Shown: one piece after another, positions 27,136-36,627 of the stretch
How the letters are laid out: the number at the start of each line of letters is the position of its first letter
Position numbering within the stretch: the stretch's first letter is position 1
Source: an uncultured beta proteobacterium
GTDB lineage: Bacteria > Pseudomonadota > Gammaproteobacteria > Burkholderiales > Rhodocyclaceae
Direction: 5' to 3'
NCBI GenBank assembly: GCA_903848955.1
Contig: CAINHS010000061.1
Location: 1 to 64,000 of the forward strand
Length of the DNA: 64,000 bases
Notes under the pieces: generated by a model
Told to the model about the DNA's origin: nothing
Databases searched by the model: none
The model's input: the letters and a program-made list of their open reading frames with translations, nothing else
Translations under genes and position numbers: made by a program

Positions 27136-28950
27136 TCACTTCACTTTCTTCTGCGTGTCGAGGCGGAACTTGACGAAGGAGCCGGGCGCATCTTCGAGCG
27201 GCTTGAACTTGCCCTTGGCCGGGTCGCGGGCCGGAACTTTCGCGTCATTGAGTCCGGTGATCCACTTCTGCCAGTCGGTCCACCAGGAGCCTTCGTGCTG
27301 CCTGGCGCCTTCGAACCACTCGTCCGGGGTTTCCGGGCGGGTCTTGGCGTCATTGGTCCAGAAGCCGTACTTGTTGGCCGAGGGCGGATTGACGATGCCG
27401 GCAATGTGGCCTGAGCCACCGAGGGCGAAGCGCACCGGGCCGCCGAGCGCGGTGGAGCCCAGGTAGACGCTGCGCCACGGCGCGATGTGGTCCTCGATGG
27501 TCGAGATGAAATAGGACGGCGTCTTGACCTTGGCCAGATCGATCGGCGTGTCGAGCAGGGTGATGCCGCCGGGTTGGCGCAGCAGGTTGTTGAGGTACAT
27601 GTTGCGCAGGTAGTAGCTGTGCATCTTGTAGGGCATGCGCGTGGAATCGGAATTCCAGTAGAGCAGGTCGAAGGGGAAGGGTTCCTTGCCCATCAGGTAG
27701 TTGTTGACCACGAAGGTCCAGATCAGGTCGTTGGAGCGCAGCATGTTGAAGGTGGTGCCCATCTCCGAGCCTTCAAGATAGCCGCGTTTCTCCATCTTCT
27801 TTTCCAGGCTGGCGATCTGGCCTTCGTCGATGAAGACACCGAGTTCGCCCGGGATCGAGAAGTCGAGCAGGGCGACGAAGAATGTCGCCGAGGCGATGCG
27901 CTTGTCCTTCTTCGCCGCCATGTAGCCCATGGTCGAGCCGAGCAGCGTGCCGCCGAGGCAGTAGCCGATCATGTTGACTTCCTTCTCGCCGGTCTGCTGG
28001 CAGACGACGTCGATGGCGGTGATCGCGCCTTCGGCCATGTAATCTTCGAAGCCCTTCTTCGCCAGTTTGGCATCCGGGTTCACCCAGGAGATGACGAACA
28101 CCGTGTGGCCCTGGTCGGTGGCCCACTTGATGTAGGAATTGCTCTCGCGCAGGTCGAGGATGTAGTACTTGTTGATCCAGGGTGGAATGATCAAGAGCGG
28201 CCGCTTGTACTGCTCCTTGGTCGTCGGGTTGAACTGCAGCAGTTGGATCATCTCGTTCTGGAAGATCACCTTGCCCGGCATCGTGGCGACGTTCTTGCCC
28301 ATCTCGAAGGCGGCGGGATCGGTCATCTTGACGCGCAGCTGGCCGTCGCCTTCCTCGATGTCGCGCAGCAGGTTGTTGAAACCCTTGACCAGGTTCTGGC
28401 CGTGGCTCTTGACCGTCTCGCGCAGCACTTCCGGGTTGGTCCCGGCGAAGTTGGACGGCGACAGCGCGTCGATGAACTGGCGGGTGAAGAAATTCACCTT
28501 CTTGCGCGAAATCTCGTCGAGGCCCTCGACATTGCCCACCGAGTCATGGACATGACGGGCGGTTATCAGGTAGGACTGCTTGATGAAGTCGAACAGGAAA
28601 TGCTCTTCCCATTGCGCGTCGGCGAAGCGCTTGTCGCCTTTTTTCGGCAGTGCCACCGGCGCACCGGTCATGCCCATCAGGCGCAGCGTCGAATGCTGCC
28701 ACAGCGAGAAATAGTCCCACACCAGGTTCATCTGCGCCTGCGCCATCTTGTAGGGATTGGCCAGCATCTTCGCCATCATGTCCATGAAGGCCTGGGCGAT
28801 TCCCAGGTCGTCGGACGGCGCCGATACGCCCTTCTTCATCTGGCGTTTCACGTGTGCCGTGATCAGGCTGGAGGCGCGTTGGGCCACCTCGGCGTAGGTC
28901 TTGGCAATTTCCTTCGGATCGGGCAAAGCTTTGGGTTCGTGCGCGGACAT
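27136..28950 (-). CDS. phaC: Class I poly(3-hydroxyalkanoate) synthase
   Basis: PhaC polymerises (R)-3-hydroxyacyl-CoA into PHA granules. The 604-residue product is the class I length. The lipase-like box is GYCLGG with catalytic Cys 331, and the expected Asp and His lie in the C-terminal alpha/beta-hydrolase part (SGHIAGIVNPPS contains the His). The N-terminal PhaC domain (about 70-250) is intact. phaA/phaB are not in this window, though thiolase and acyl-CoA genes of the liu cluster lie close by. It follows the MBL hydrolase gene by 14 bases, so the two are probably cotranscribed, and it ends in a strong terminator. Confidence 0.96.
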   Translation of the reverse strand: MSAHEPKALPDPKEIAKTYAEVAQRASSLITAHVKRQMKKGVSAPSDDLGIAQAFMDMMAKMLANPYKMAQAQMNLVWDYFSLWQHSTLRLMGMTGAPVALPKKGDKRFADAQWEEHFLFDFIKQSYLITARHVHDSVGNVEGLDEISRKKVNFFTRQFIDALSPSNFAGTNPEVLRETVKSHGQNLVKGFNNLLRDIEEGDGQLRVKMTDPAAFEMGKNVATMPGKVIFQNEMIQLLQFNPTTKEQYKRPLLIIPPWINKYYILDLRESNSYIKWATDQGHTVFVISWVNPDAKLAKKGFEDYMAEGAITAIDVVCQQTGEKEVNMIGYCLGGTLLGSTMGYMAAKKDKRIASATFFVALLDFSIPGELGVFIDEGQIASLEKKMEKRGYLEGSEMGTTFNMLRSNDLIWTFVVNNYLMGKEPFPFDLLYWNSDSTRMPYKMHSYYLRNMYLNNLLRQPGGITLLDTPIDLAKVKTPSYFISTIEDHIAPWRSVYLGSTALGGPVRFALGGSGHIAGIVNPPSANKYGFWTNDAKTRPETPDEWFEGARQHEGSWWTDWQKWITGLNDAKVPARDPAKGKFKPLEDAPGSFVKFRLDTQKKVK

Positions 28951-28964
28951 AGTGACTCCCTGGG

Positions 28965-30014
28965 TTAGCTGACGTAACGGGTGAGACCGTTTTCTTCGAT
29001 GCGCTGCAATTTTCCTGCGTGTTCCAGATAATTCAGGTGGGCGATGGCTTCGCCCATGGCAAACATGGTCTGGTGCGGGTCGGGAAGTTCGCGGCCGAAC
29101 AGCACCGTGATCAGGTCGGCCGCGCTCTTCGTTCCGTCGCGGCAGGCCTTGAGAAGGACCTGGCAGCGCTCGGCGTGGTGCGCGTGCAGTTGCTCTATGC
29201 GTTCATGCAGGCCGCGGAAGGGGCGGCCATGCGAGGGCAGTACCAGCGTGTCCGCCGGCAGTGAGCGAAAGCCGTCGATGGAGTCGAGGAACAGGCGGAG
29301 CGGATCGCCGTGCGGGTCGCAGGCCATGACCGAAATATTGGTCGAGATTCGAGGCAGCAGCATGTCGCCCGAAATCAGTACGCCGAGTTCCGCGCAATAC
29401 AGGCTCATGTGTTCGGGGGCGTGGCCGTAGCCGACGATGGTGCGCCACTCGTGTTTGCCGATGTTCAGCACCTGGCCGTCGAACAGGCGGCGATAGGTCG
29501 CGGGGATTTCCGGTACGCCGCGCTTGTAGCCGTTGCCGCGCTGGATCAGGCCGTCGATGCGCGCCTGATCCAGGCCGTGGCGGCGGAAGAAGTCGAGCAT
29601 GGCGCTGATCGCGTAGCCCGCGACCTGCTCCGCCATCATGTGCGCCGCCAGGTACTCGCCCTGGGCAATCCACAGCCCGGCGCCCTCCTCGCGTTCCAGC
29701 CAGGCGGCGAGGCCCAGGTGGTCGGGATGGCAATGCGTGACGATGCTGCGCGTCAGCTTGCGTCCGGGACCTTGTCCGCCGGGGACGCCGCTTCGCGGGC
29801 CGGCGAGCACCGATTTCCACGCCTCCTTGATCGGATCCAGCGCAATGCCGGTATCGACCGCCGCATAGCCCTCGCCGTCTTCCAGCAGCCACAGGTTGAT
29901 GTGGTTCAGGGCAAACGGCAGCGGCATGCACAGCCACTCGATACCGCGGGCAACGGCCACCGCCACGCCAGGGGCGGGCGCGGTCTCGTGCGGATAGGCG
30001 ATGGGGGCGTTCAA
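28965..30014 (-). CDS. MBL-fold hydrolase
   Basis: A 349-residue metallo-beta-lactamase-fold protein. The metal site is THCHPDHLG (HxHxDH), with later ligands in GYGHAPEHM, an Asp in LISGDMLLP and a last His in LPSHGRPF. The C-terminal part (about 290-349, HQTMFAMGEAIAHLNYLEHAGKL) is helical, resembling the extra domain seen in proteins next to acyl-CoA catabolic genes. It may hydrolyse thioesters, but no substrate is known. It is transcribed with phaC and divergent from liuR across a 122-base spacer. Confidence 0.82.
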   Translation of the reverse strand: MNAPIAYPHETAPAPGVAVAVARGIEWLCMPLPFALNHINLWLLEDGEGYAAVDTGIALDPIKEAWKSVLAGPRSGVPGGQGPGRKLTRSIVTHCHPDHLGLAAWLEREEGAGLWIAQGEYLAAHMMAEQVAGYAISAMLDFFRRHGLDQARIDGLIQRGNGYKRGVPEIPATYRRLFDGQVLNIGKHEWRTIVGYGHAPEHMSLYCAELGVLISGDMLLPRISTNISVMACDPHGDPLRLFLDSIDGFRSLPADTLVLPSHGRPFRGLHERIEQLHAHHAERCQVLLKACRDGTKSAADLITVLFGRELPDPHQTMFAMGEAIAHLNYLEHAGKLQRIEENGLTRYVS

Positions 30015-30136
30015 ACGGAGTTTCTTTGCATCGGTTGGAGAAATCTGCTTAACTTGTAGGTAGTTAGTCGGCTATTTTATCCAATTCTCCGGGCTTTATG
30101 TGCGGTGCAACATAGAACGCATGTCAGCCCGTCATC

Positions 30137-30553
30137 ATGAACGATACTCAAACCATCACCGAACTGGCCCGCGATTTCGGCGTAACCACCCGCGCCATCC
30201 GCTATTGGGAGTCTCACGGACTGGTCTCCCCGGCACGCGAGGGCGGCAACCGGGTCTACAGCAAGCGCGACCGGACACGGTTGAAGCTCGCCCTGCGCGG
30301 CAAGCGGCTGGGGCTTTCGCTGGCCGAGATCAAGGACCTGATCGACATGTACGACACGGCGGAGGACGAATCCTCCCAGCTGCTGTCCTTTCTCGGTGCC
30401 CTTGCCCAGCGCCGCGCTGCTCTCGAGCAGCAGCGTGACGACATCCAGGCCGTGCTCAAGGAAATTGCCCGTTTCGAGCGGCAATGCCGCGAAATGCTCA
30501 AGTCTGACGAGGCCAAGGCCGCCGCCGGCCGTCGCCGGTCGCGTTCCGCGTAG
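30137..30553 (+). CDS. liuR: MerR-family regulator LiuR
   Basis: A 138-residue MerR-type transcription factor. The N-terminal winged helix reads TELARDFGVTTRAIRYWESHGLVSPAREG, followed by the coiled-coil dimer helix (ALAQRRAALEQQRDDIQAVLKEIARFE). LiuR is the known MerR regulator of branched-chain amino acid degradation in proteobacteria; the assignment here rests on its position before the liu genes and on the fold, since effector residues cannot be checked. Its stop codon TAG is the first three bases of a 28-base palindrome that overlaps the next gene's promoter. Confidence 0.84.
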   Translation: MNDTQTITELARDFGVTTRAIRYWESHGLVSPAREGGNRVYSKRDRTRLKLALRGKRLGLSLAEIKDLIDMYDTAEDESSQLLSFLGALAQRRAALEQQRDDIQAVLKEIARFERQCREMLKSDEAKAAAGRRRSRSA

Positions 30554-30582
30554 TTGACGTTGACGTCAACGTCAACTAGGAT
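30551..30582 (+). promoter_or_regulatory. LiuR operator palindrome within a sigma-70-like promoter
   Basis: 30551-30578 is a perfect 28-base palindrome with half-site TAGTTGACGTTGAC. It contains a -35 TTGACG (30554-30559) and is followed after 17 bases by the -10 TAGGAT (30577-30582). MerR proteins usually bind such palindromes between -35 and -10. The downstream thioesterase ATG is 25 bases away. I saw no other copy in the window. Confidence 0.78.
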
Positions 30583-30607
30583 GTGCGAACTGATTGCAGG
30601 AGGTTGA

Positions 30608-31075
30608 ATGCCATACACTGCCCGCCCGCCAAAAAACGTCTTTCAGCCGCGCAACCCCGACTGGGAGGCAACTGTCCGCGGCAGCTTCATCCGGCAGAAG
30701 GTCATGAACCTGATCGGTGCCGAAATGGGCGTGTTGACTCCCGGCTATTGCGAAATCCGTCTGCCCTTTCGTGATGACCTGACTCAGCAGAACGGCTTTG
30801 TCCATGCCGGCATTACCGGCACCATCGTTGACAGCGCCGGCGGCTATGCCGGGCTCAGCCTGATGCCGCCAGGAGCGGAAGTGCTGTCAGTGGAGTTCAA
30901 GCTCAATCTGCTGGCGCCCGCCGACGGTGAATATCTGGTTGCGGAAGGCGAGGTGCTGAAATCCGGCCGCAATCTCGTCATTACCCGCGGCGAGGTGTAT
31001 GCCATCAAGAACGGCAAGGCGACGCACTGCGCCACCATGCAGCAGACCCTGATGACCATGCACGCCAAGGCTTGA
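30608..31075 (+). CDS. PaaI-type hotdog thioesterase
   Basis: A 155-residue hotdog-fold acyl-CoA thioesterase. The family features are NGFVHAGITGTIVDSAGGYAG, where a PaaI-type His and Asp sit, and the strand VEFKLNLLAPADGE. The role would be release of CoA from trapped acyl-CoA esters during leucine breakdown. It is the first gene after the LiuR operator, so it leads the catabolic operon. The SD GCAGGAGG precedes the ATG. Substrate is unknown. Confidence 0.84.
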   Translation: MPYTARPPKNVFQPRNPDWEATVRGSFIRQKVMNLIGAEMGVLTPGYCEIRLPFRDDLTQQNGFVHAGITGTIVDSAGGYAGLSLMPPGAEVLSVEFKLNLLAPADGEYLVAEGEVLKSGRNLVITRGEVYAIKNGKATHCATMQQTLMTMHAKA

Positions 31076-31108
31076 TGCCGTCGCCCCAAACCTCAAGGAG
31101 ACCCAGCA

Positions 31109-32275
31109 ATGCTCGGACTGAATTTTGATCTCGGCGAAGACATTGACATGCTGCGCGACAGCGTGGCGCAGTTCGCCGCCAGGGAGATCGCGCCGCGCGC
31201 CGCGGCTATCGACCGGGACAATCTCTTTCCCGCCGATCTATGGAAGAAGTTCGGCGAGATGGGCCTGCTCGGCATGACCGCGGACGAGGAATACGGCGGC
31301 ACCGGCATGGGCTATCTGGCCCACATGGTGGCCATGGAGGAGATATCGCGCGCTTCGGCCTCGGTCGGCCTGTCCTATGGCGCCCATTCCAACCTCTGCG
31401 TGAACCAGATCCGTCGCAACGGCAGCGAAGAGCAGAAACGGAAGTACCTGACAAAACTGATTTCCGGCGAGCATGTCGGCGCCCTGGCGATGTCCGAACC
31501 GGGTGCCGGCTCCGACGTGGTGTCGATGAAGCTGAAAGCCGAGCGCAAGGGTGATCGCTACGTGCTCAACGGCTCCAAGATGTGGATCACCAACGGCGGC
31601 GATGCCGACACGCTGGTGGTGTATGCCAAGACCGATGCCGCCGCCGGCGCGCGCGGCATGACGGCCTTCATCGTCGAGAAGGGCTTCGCCGGATTCAGCA
31701 AGGGCCAGCATCTGGACAAACTCGGCATGCGCGGCTCGAATACCTATCCGCTGTTCTTTGACGACTGCGAAGTGCCGGCGGAGAATGTGCTGGGTGGCGA
31801 AGGCAACGGCACAAAGGTGTTGATGAGCGGTCTCGACTACGAACGCGCCGTGCTCTCCGGCGGTCCGCTGGGCATCATGGCCGCCTGCATGGACGTGGTG
31901 CTGCCCTTCATCCACGAGCGCAAGCAGTTCGGCCAGAGTATCGGCGAGTTCCAGTTGATGCAGGGCAAGCTGGCCGACATGTACTCGACCTGGCAGGCCA
32001 CCCGCGCCTATGTCTATGCGCTGGGCAAGGCCTGCGATCGCGGCGACCACGCCCGGACCCTGCGCAAGGACGCCGCCGGCGCCATCCTGTATTCGGCGGA
32101 AAAGGCCACCTGGATGGCGGGCGAGGCGATCCAGGCGCTCGGTGGCGTCGGTTACACCAACGAGTATCCGGCCGGTCGCCTGTGGCGCGACGCCAAGCTC
32201 TATGAAATCGGCGCCGGCACGTCGGAAATCCGCCGCATGCTGATCGGCCGCGAACTCTACAACGAGACAATGTGA
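31109..32275 (+). CDS. liuA: Isovaleryl-CoA dehydrogenase LiuA
   Basis: A 388-residue flavin-dependent acyl-CoA dehydrogenase that oxidises isovaleryl-CoA to 3-methylcrotonyl-CoA. The catalytic base is Glu245 in [15 protein letters not shown], the helix-G position used by isovaleryl-CoA dehydrogenase; most other members place it near the C-terminus. The C-terminal equivalent reads [12 protein letters not shown] without that role. FAD-contact stretches [15 protein letters not shown] and [13 protein letters not shown] are intact. It passes electrons to ETF. The next gene starts inside its last codons (GTGA overlap). Confidence 0.95.
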   Translation: MLGLNFDLGEDIDMLRDSVAQFAAREIAPRAAAIDRDNLFPADLWKKFGEMGLLGMTADEEYGGTGMGYLAHMVAMEEISRASASVGLSYGAHSNLCVNQIRRNGSEEQKRKYLTKLISGEHVGALAMSEPGAGSDVVSMKLKAERKGDRYVLNGSKMWITNGGDADTLVVYAKTDAAAGARGMTAFIVEKGFAGFSKGQHLDKLGMRGSNTYPLFFDDCEVPAENVLGGEGNGTKVLMSGLDYERAVLSGGPLGIMAACMDVVLPFIHERKQFGQSIGEFQLMQGKLADMYSTWQATRAYVYALGKACDRGDHARTLRKDAAGAILYSAEKATWMAGEAIQALGGVGYTNEYPAGRLWRDAKLYEIGAGTSEIRRMLIGRELYNETM

Positions 32276-32709
32276 GCCTGCTCGAAACCTACCGCGGTAC
32301 GGTCTATCCGTGGCACTGCGACCACATGAACCACATGAATGTCATGTGGTATGTGGGCAAGTTCGACGAGGCGACCTGGAACCTGTTCTCCCACCTCGGC
32401 ATGAGCGCCGCTTTTCTGCGCCAGCATCATCGCGGCATGGCGGCGGTGGATCAGCGCATCAGTTACCAGCAGGAACTGCAGGCCGGGGACACCGTGGCGG
32501 TAAGCACCGGCATCGTCTCCATCGCCGACAGGAAAATTGTCTTCTTCCACGAGATGCGCAATGCCGATAGCGGGGCGCTCTGCGCCGTGACACTGCTGAC
32601 CGGGGTCTCGATCGACACCCGGCTGCGCAAGTCCTGCTCCATGTCCGAAGCTGCGCAGGCCAGGGCGCGCGAGCTGGTGGTCGTGCACAAACTGCCCTGG
32701 CCGGTCTGA
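32272..32709 (+). CDS. Hotdog acyl-CoA thioesterase (4HBT type)
   Basis: A 145-residue hotdog thioesterase of the 4-hydroxybenzoyl-CoA thioesterase class. It begins [20 protein letters not shown], the motif with the catalytic acid that follows a His/Asp pair in this class. It overlaps liuA by four bases and starts with GTG, so it is translationally coupled. It should act on an intermediate or side product of the pathway. It is unrelated to the PaaI protein two genes earlier, so the operon has two different thioesterases. Confidence 0.82.
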   Translation: MSLLETYRGTVYPWHCDHMNHMNVMWYVGKFDEATWNLFSHLGMSAAFLRQHHRGMAAVDQRISYQQELQAGDTVAVSTGIVSIADRKIVFFHEMRNADSGALCAVTLLTGVSIDTRLRKSCSMSEAAQARARELVVVHKLPWPV

Positions 32710-32720
32710 GGAAAAGCGCC

Positions 32721-33896
32721 ATGAGCGGAAATTTGCCGGGACCGGGTGCAGAAACAACAAGCCCCGGTGTGCGCGTTCTGGGCGCCGGCGACACGGCGGA
32801 ACTCGAGCAGGTCCGCCAGTTCTTCCGCAACTATGCCGCGTGGCTGGGCGTCGACCTGTGTTTTCAGAACTTCGACGAGGAAATGGCGACCCTCCCCGGC
32901 CGCTATGCAGCGCCGCAGGGGCGCCTGTTCTACGCCGAAGTGGCCGGCAAGGGGGCGGGCTGCGTCGGCATCCGGCCCTTCGGTGAAGGCGTCTGCGAAC
33001 TCAAGCGCCTGTATGTCGATCCTGCGCAGCGCGGTTTCGGCGTCGGCCGTCTGCTGGCGCTGGCGGCCATCCGTGCGGCGCGCGAAATCGGCTACCGCAA
33101 AATTCTGCTCGACACCCTGCCGGCGATGCGCATCGCGGTCAAGCTGTATCGCGAACTGGGCTTTCTCGAAGCGCCGGCCTACTACCAGACACCGCTCGAG
33201 GGCACCCAATTCCTCGCCCTCGACCTCGACAACTGGTCGCAGGACAAGGTCGAAAACGAGAACCTGTTTCACCTCTTCGATTTCAACCGCGCCTGGGCGC
33301 GCCGGATCGGCGAAGTCGATCCCGACTATTTCGAGCGCCTGTCGCACCTGCAAACGCCGCAGTACCTGTGGATCGGCTGCTCCGATTCGCGCGTGCCGGC
33401 CAACCAGATCGTCGGCCTGCTGCCGGGTGAGGTCTTCGTCCATCGCAATGTCGCCAACATCGTGGTGCACAGCGATCTCAACTGTCTGTCGGTGATCCAG
33501 TTCGCCATCGACGTGCTCAAGGTCAGACACATCATGGTGGTCGGCCATTACGGCTGCGGCGGCGTGCAGGCGGCACTCGAGCATCAGCGCGTCGGGTTGG
33601 CCGACCTCTGGCTGCGCCACGTCCAGGACGTTCACGTCAAGCATCTGGCGCGCGTCGATGCCTTGCCAGCAGACAAGCGCCACGACCGCCTGTGCGAACT
33701 CAACGTGATCGAACAGGTGATCAACGTCTCACGCAGCATCGTGGTCGAGGACGCCTGGCAGCGCGGCCAGGACGTCACCATTCACGGCTGGATCTACGGT
33801 CTCAAGGACGGCCTGATCCGCGACCTCGGCCTCACCGTCAGCACGCCCGACCACATACCCGAGCGCTACGAACTGGCGCTATCCACATTGCAATGA
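32721..33896 (+). CDS. GNAT acetyltransferase fused to beta-carbonic anhydrase
   Basis: A 391-residue fusion. Residues about 15-170 are a GNAT domain (acetyl-CoA loop QRGFGVGR at 103-110, ELKRLYVDPAQ before it). Residues about 175-391 are a beta-class carbonic anhydrase. Its zinc ligands are C220 (WIGCSDSRV, with the Asp/Arg pair D222 and R224), H276 and C279 (VVGHYGCGG). The fusion is in one frame with no stop. Carbonic anhydrase makes bicarbonate, the co-substrate of methylcrotonyl-CoA carboxylase encoded in the same cluster. The GNAT target is unknown. A RefSeq family with this combined architecture exists, so the fusion is rare but not unique. Confidence 0.9.
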   Translation: MSGNLPGPGAETTSPGVRVLGAGDTAELEQVRQFFRNYAAWLGVDLCFQNFDEEMATLPGRYAAPQGRLFYAEVAGKGAGCVGIRPFGEGVCELKRLYVDPAQRGFGVGRLLALAAIRAAREIGYRKILLDTLPAMRIAVKLYRELGFLEAPAYYQTPLEGTQFLALDLDNWSQDKVENENLFHLFDFNRAWARRIGEVDPDYFERLSHLQTPQYLWIGCSDSRVPANQIVGLLPGEVFVHRNVANIVVHSDLNCLSVIQFAIDVLKVRHIMVVGHYGCGGVQAALEHQRVGLADLWLRHVQDVHVKHLARVDALPADKRHDRLCELNVIEQVINVSRSIVVEDAWQRGQDVTIHGWIYGLKDGLIRDLGLTVSTPDHIPERYELALSTLQ

Positions 33897-33915
33897 ACCC
33901 CGCAACCAGACATTC

Positions 33916-33998
33916 AGCCACAGAGGACACGGAGTTCGCAGAGAAAGCCGGAACCGTGAAACGGCCTTATCTCTGTGGCCTCCGTGTCCTCTGTGGCT
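33916..33998. repeat. CACAGAG inverted-repeat element B
   Basis: Perfect 19-base arms, AGCCACAGAGGACACGGAG (33916-33934) and its reverse complement (33980-33998), surround a 45-base centre with further CAGAGA/TCTCTG pairing. It lies between the GNAT-carbonic anhydrase gene and the thiolase gene; the ATG is 31 bases downstream and the right arm is followed by AAAAGG. It could affect mRNA processing or stability. Confidence 0.82.
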
Positions 33999-34028
33999 AA
34001 AAGGTTTTCCAGGAGAAGAGGAATCATC

Positions 34029-35210
34029 ATGAACGACCCCATCGTCATTGTCTCCGCCGCCCGCACTCCCATGGGCGGCTTCATGGGAGACTTCACTTCG
34101 CTCACTTGCGCCCAGCTCGGCAGCGTCGCGATCCGGGCGGCGGTTGAACGCGCCGGCCTCAAGCCGGAACAGGTCGACGAGGTCATCATGGGCTGCGTGC
34201 TGCCCGCCGGCCAGGGCCAGGCCCCGGCACGGCAGGCCAGCCTCGGTGCCGGGCTGCCGCTGGCCGCCGGCTGTACCACGGTCAACAAGATGTGCGGCTC
34301 CGGCATGCGCGCCGCGATGTATGCCCACGACATGCTGCTGGCCGGCAGCGTCGATGTCATGGTGGCGGGCGGCATGGAGTCGATGAGCAATGCCCCCTAC
34401 CTGCTGCCCAAGGCGCGCGGCGGCTTCCGCCTCGGCCACGGCGAGGTCAAGGACCACATGTTCCTCGACGGCCTCGAGGACGCCTATGAGAAAGGCCGCC
34501 TGATGGGCACTTTCGCCGAGGACTGCGCCGGCAGCTACAAATTCACGCGCGAGGCCCAGGACGCTTTCGCCATTGCTTCGACTACCCGCGCCAAGCAGGC
34601 CAACACGGACGGCAGCTTCGCTTGGGAAATCGCCCCGGTGACGGTGTCCGGCAGGAAGGGCGATGTCGTCTGCGACAAGGACGAACAGCCCTTCAAGGCG
34701 CAACTGGAAAAGATTCCCGGCCTGAAGCCGGCCTTCCGCAAGGACGGTACCGTGACGGCAGCCAATTCGTCCTCGATCTCCGACGGCGCCGCCGCGCTGG
34801 TACTGATGCGCCGCTCGACTGCCGACAAGCTGGGCGTCAAGCCGGTGGCCGTCTTCGTCGGCCACAGCACCTTCGCCCAGGAACCGGGCCTGTTCACCAC
34901 CGCCCCGGTCGGCGCCATGAAGAAGCTGCTGGCGAAGAACGGCTGGACCGCCGACAGCGTGGACCTCTGGGAAATCAACGAGGCCTTTGCCGTGGTCACC
35001 ATGGCGGCGATGCATGACCTCAAGCTGCCGCACGACAAGGTCAACGTCCATGGCGGCGCCTGCGCGCTGGGCCATCCGATCGGCGCTTCCGGCGCGCGGG
35101 TCATCGTCACCCTGATTGGCGCGCTTAAGAAATGCGGCAAGCAGCGCGGCGTTGCCAGTCTGTGCATCGGCGGCGGCGAAGCCACTGCGGTCGGCGTGGA
35201 ACTCTGCTGA
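34029..35210 (+). CDS. Acetyl-CoA C-acyltransferase (thiolase)
   Basis: A 393-residue thiolase. The acyl-accepting cysteine is C89 in [10 protein letters not shown]. The His loop is [16 protein letters not shown], and the second active cysteine is in [10 protein letters not shown]. The enzyme could cleave acetoacetyl-CoA formed from the HMG-CoA lyase product acetoacetate, or run in the PHA synthesis direction with phaC. I use the ATG at 34029 ([10 protein letters not shown]), which is the usual thiolase start and has an AGGAGAAGAGG site. The acyl-CoA dehydrogenase gene follows after two bases. Confidence 0.93.
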   Translation: MNDPIVIVSAARTPMGGFMGDFTSLTCAQLGSVAIRAAVERAGLKPEQVDEVIMGCVLPAGQGQAPARQASLGAGLPLAAGCTTVNKMCGSGMRAAMYAHDMLLAGSVDVMVAGGMESMSNAPYLLPKARGGFRLGHGEVKDHMFLDGLEDAYEKGRLMGTFAEDCAGSYKFTREAQDAFAIASTTRAKQANTDGSFAWEIAPVTVSGRKGDVVCDKDEQPFKAQLEKIPGLKPAFRKDGTVTAANSSSISDGAAALVLMRRSTADKLGVKPVAVFVGHSTFAQEPGLFTTAPVGAMKKLLAKNGWTADSVDLWEINEAFAVVTMAAMHDLKLPHDKVNVHGGACALGHPIGASGARVIVTLIGALKKCGKQRGVASLCIGGGEATAVGVELC

Positions 35211-35212
35211 CC

Positions 35213-36358
35213 ATGCTGCTGACACCGGAACAGGAGCAGATCCGCGACATGCTGCGCGATTTTTCGCGCGAGCAGCTCGCGCCCAAGGCCGCCGAATGGG
35301 ACAGGACTTCGCATTTTCCGCGCGAGGAATTGCGCCGGTTGGGCGAACTCGGTGCCTGCGGCATGGTGGTGCCCGAGGAGTGGGGCGGCGCCGGGCTCGA
35401 CTACATCTCGCTGGCGCTGGCGCTGGAGGAAATCGCCGCCGGCGACGGCGCGACTTCGACCATCATCAGCGTTCAGAATTCCGTCGTTTGCGGCCCGATC
35501 AATGCGTTCGGCAGCGATGCGCAGAAGGAGAAATACCTGAAGAAGCTGGCCGGCGGCGAATGGCTGGGCTGCTTCTGCCTGACCGAGCCGCATGTCGGTT
35601 CCGACGCTGCGGCGATCCGGACCAAGGCGCATCTTGAAAAAAGCGGTGACGGCGATCACTGGGTGCTCAACGGCGTCAAGCAGTTCATCACCACCGGCAA
35701 GAACGCGCAGGTCGCGGTCGTATTCGCCGTCACCGATCCCGGCGCCGGCAAGAAGGGTATTTCGGCCTTCATCGTGCCGTCCGACACGCCGGGCTACATC
35801 GTCGCCCGGGTCGAGGAAAAGCTCGGCCAGCATGCCTCGGACACGGCGCAAATCCTGTTCGAGAACTGCCGCATCCCGGCGGAGAACCTGCTCGGCAGCG
35901 AAGGCCAGGGCTACCGCATTGCCTTGTCGAACCTGGAGGGCGGCCGCATCGGCATTTCCGCCCAAGCCGTGGGCATGGCCCGCGCCGCCTTCGAGGCGGC
36001 ACTGGCCTATTCGCTTGAACGCGAGAGTTTCGGCAAACCGATCTTCGAACATCAGGCGGTCAACTTCCGCCTCGCCGACATGGCGACCCGGATCGAAGTG
36101 GCGCGGCAGATGGTGCATCACGCCGCCGCCCTGCGCGATGCCGGCCGGCCCTGCCTCAAGGAGGCGTCGATGGCCAAGCTGTTCGCCTCGGAGATGGCGG
36201 AGAGCGTCTGTTCCGATGCCATTCAGATTCACGGCGGCTACGGCTATGTCAGCGATTTTCCGGTCGAACGCATCTATCGCGACGTCCGTGTCTGCCAGAT
36301 TTACGAAGGCGCGTCGGACATCCAGCGCCTGGTCATCGGCCGTTCTCTGGCCCGTTGA
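35213..36358 (+). CDS. Short/branched-chain acyl-CoA dehydrogenase
   Basis: A 381-residue acyl-CoA dehydrogenase, the second in the cluster. Unlike LiuA, its catalytic Glu is at the C-terminal site (E365 in YEGASDIQR), and the helix-G position is Gly, the short-chain/2-methyl-branched type. FAD and substrate stretches [14 protein letters not shown] and [10 protein letters not shown] are intact. It may act on butyryl-, isobutyryl- or 2-methylbutyryl-CoA. It starts two bases after the thiolase stop and ends 71 bases before vapB, where the operon is interrupted by that pair. Confidence 0.92.
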   Translation: MLLTPEQEQIRDMLRDFSREQLAPKAAEWDRTSHFPREELRRLGELGACGMVVPEEWGGAGLDYISLALALEEIAAGDGATSTIISVQNSVVCGPINAFGSDAQKEKYLKKLAGGEWLGCFCLTEPHVGSDAAAIRTKAHLEKSGDGDHWVLNGVKQFITTGKNAQVAVVFAVTDPGAGKKGISAFIVPSDTPGYIVARVEEKLGQHASDTAQILFENCRIPAENLLGSEGQGYRIALSNLEGGRIGISAQAVGMARAAFEAALAYSLERESFGKPIFEHQAVNFRLADMATRIEVARQMVHHAAALRDAGRPCLKEASMAKLFASEMAESVCSDAIQIHGGYGYVSDFPVERIYRDVRVCQIYEGASDIQRLVIGRSLAR

Positions 36359-36429
36359 AGATCTGTGCAGCATCGAAACATGCATTCATTTGGTGCTATA
36401 TTTGATGCGCTCTGTATTTGGAGAACTCC

Positions 36430-36627
36430 ATGCGTACCACCGTAACACTCGACGAAGCCTTGCTCGCTCAAGCCCAGGCGCTCTGTGGTGTAAGCGAGCG
36501 TAGCGCCTTGCTGCGCGAAGCGCTCACGGCCTTGATCCAGCGTGAAAGCGCGGCGCGTCTGGCGCGTCTTGGCGGCAGCGAGCCGAGCCTGAAGGCGTCG
36601 CCGCGTCGCCGCGAAAAGACAAAGTGA
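36430..36627 (+). CDS. vapB: VapB-type antitoxin
   Basis: A 65-residue antitoxin with an N-terminal ribbon-helix-helix-like DNA-binding part (MRTTVTLDEALLAQAQALCG, then SERSALLREALTALIQRESA) and a basic Arg/Lys-rich tail that should wrap the toxin (SPRRREKTK). It belongs to the VapB type-II family and would neutralise and autoregulate with VapC. The ATG at 36430 gives the standard start; an in-frame TTG lies 12 bases earlier. It overlaps vapC by four bases (GTGA). Confidence 0.84.
   Translation: MRTTVTLDEALLAQAQALCGVSERSALLREALTALIQRESAARLARLGGSEPSLKASPRRREKTK

Noticed and set aside
26636-27139. PIN protein as part of a complete toxin-antitoxin pair
   Set aside because: No antitoxin-like small gene lies beside it on either side.
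34535-36385. 616-codon minus frame opposite the thiolase and dehydrogenase
   Set aside because: Antisense shadow; real genes with catalytic residues lie on the plus strand.
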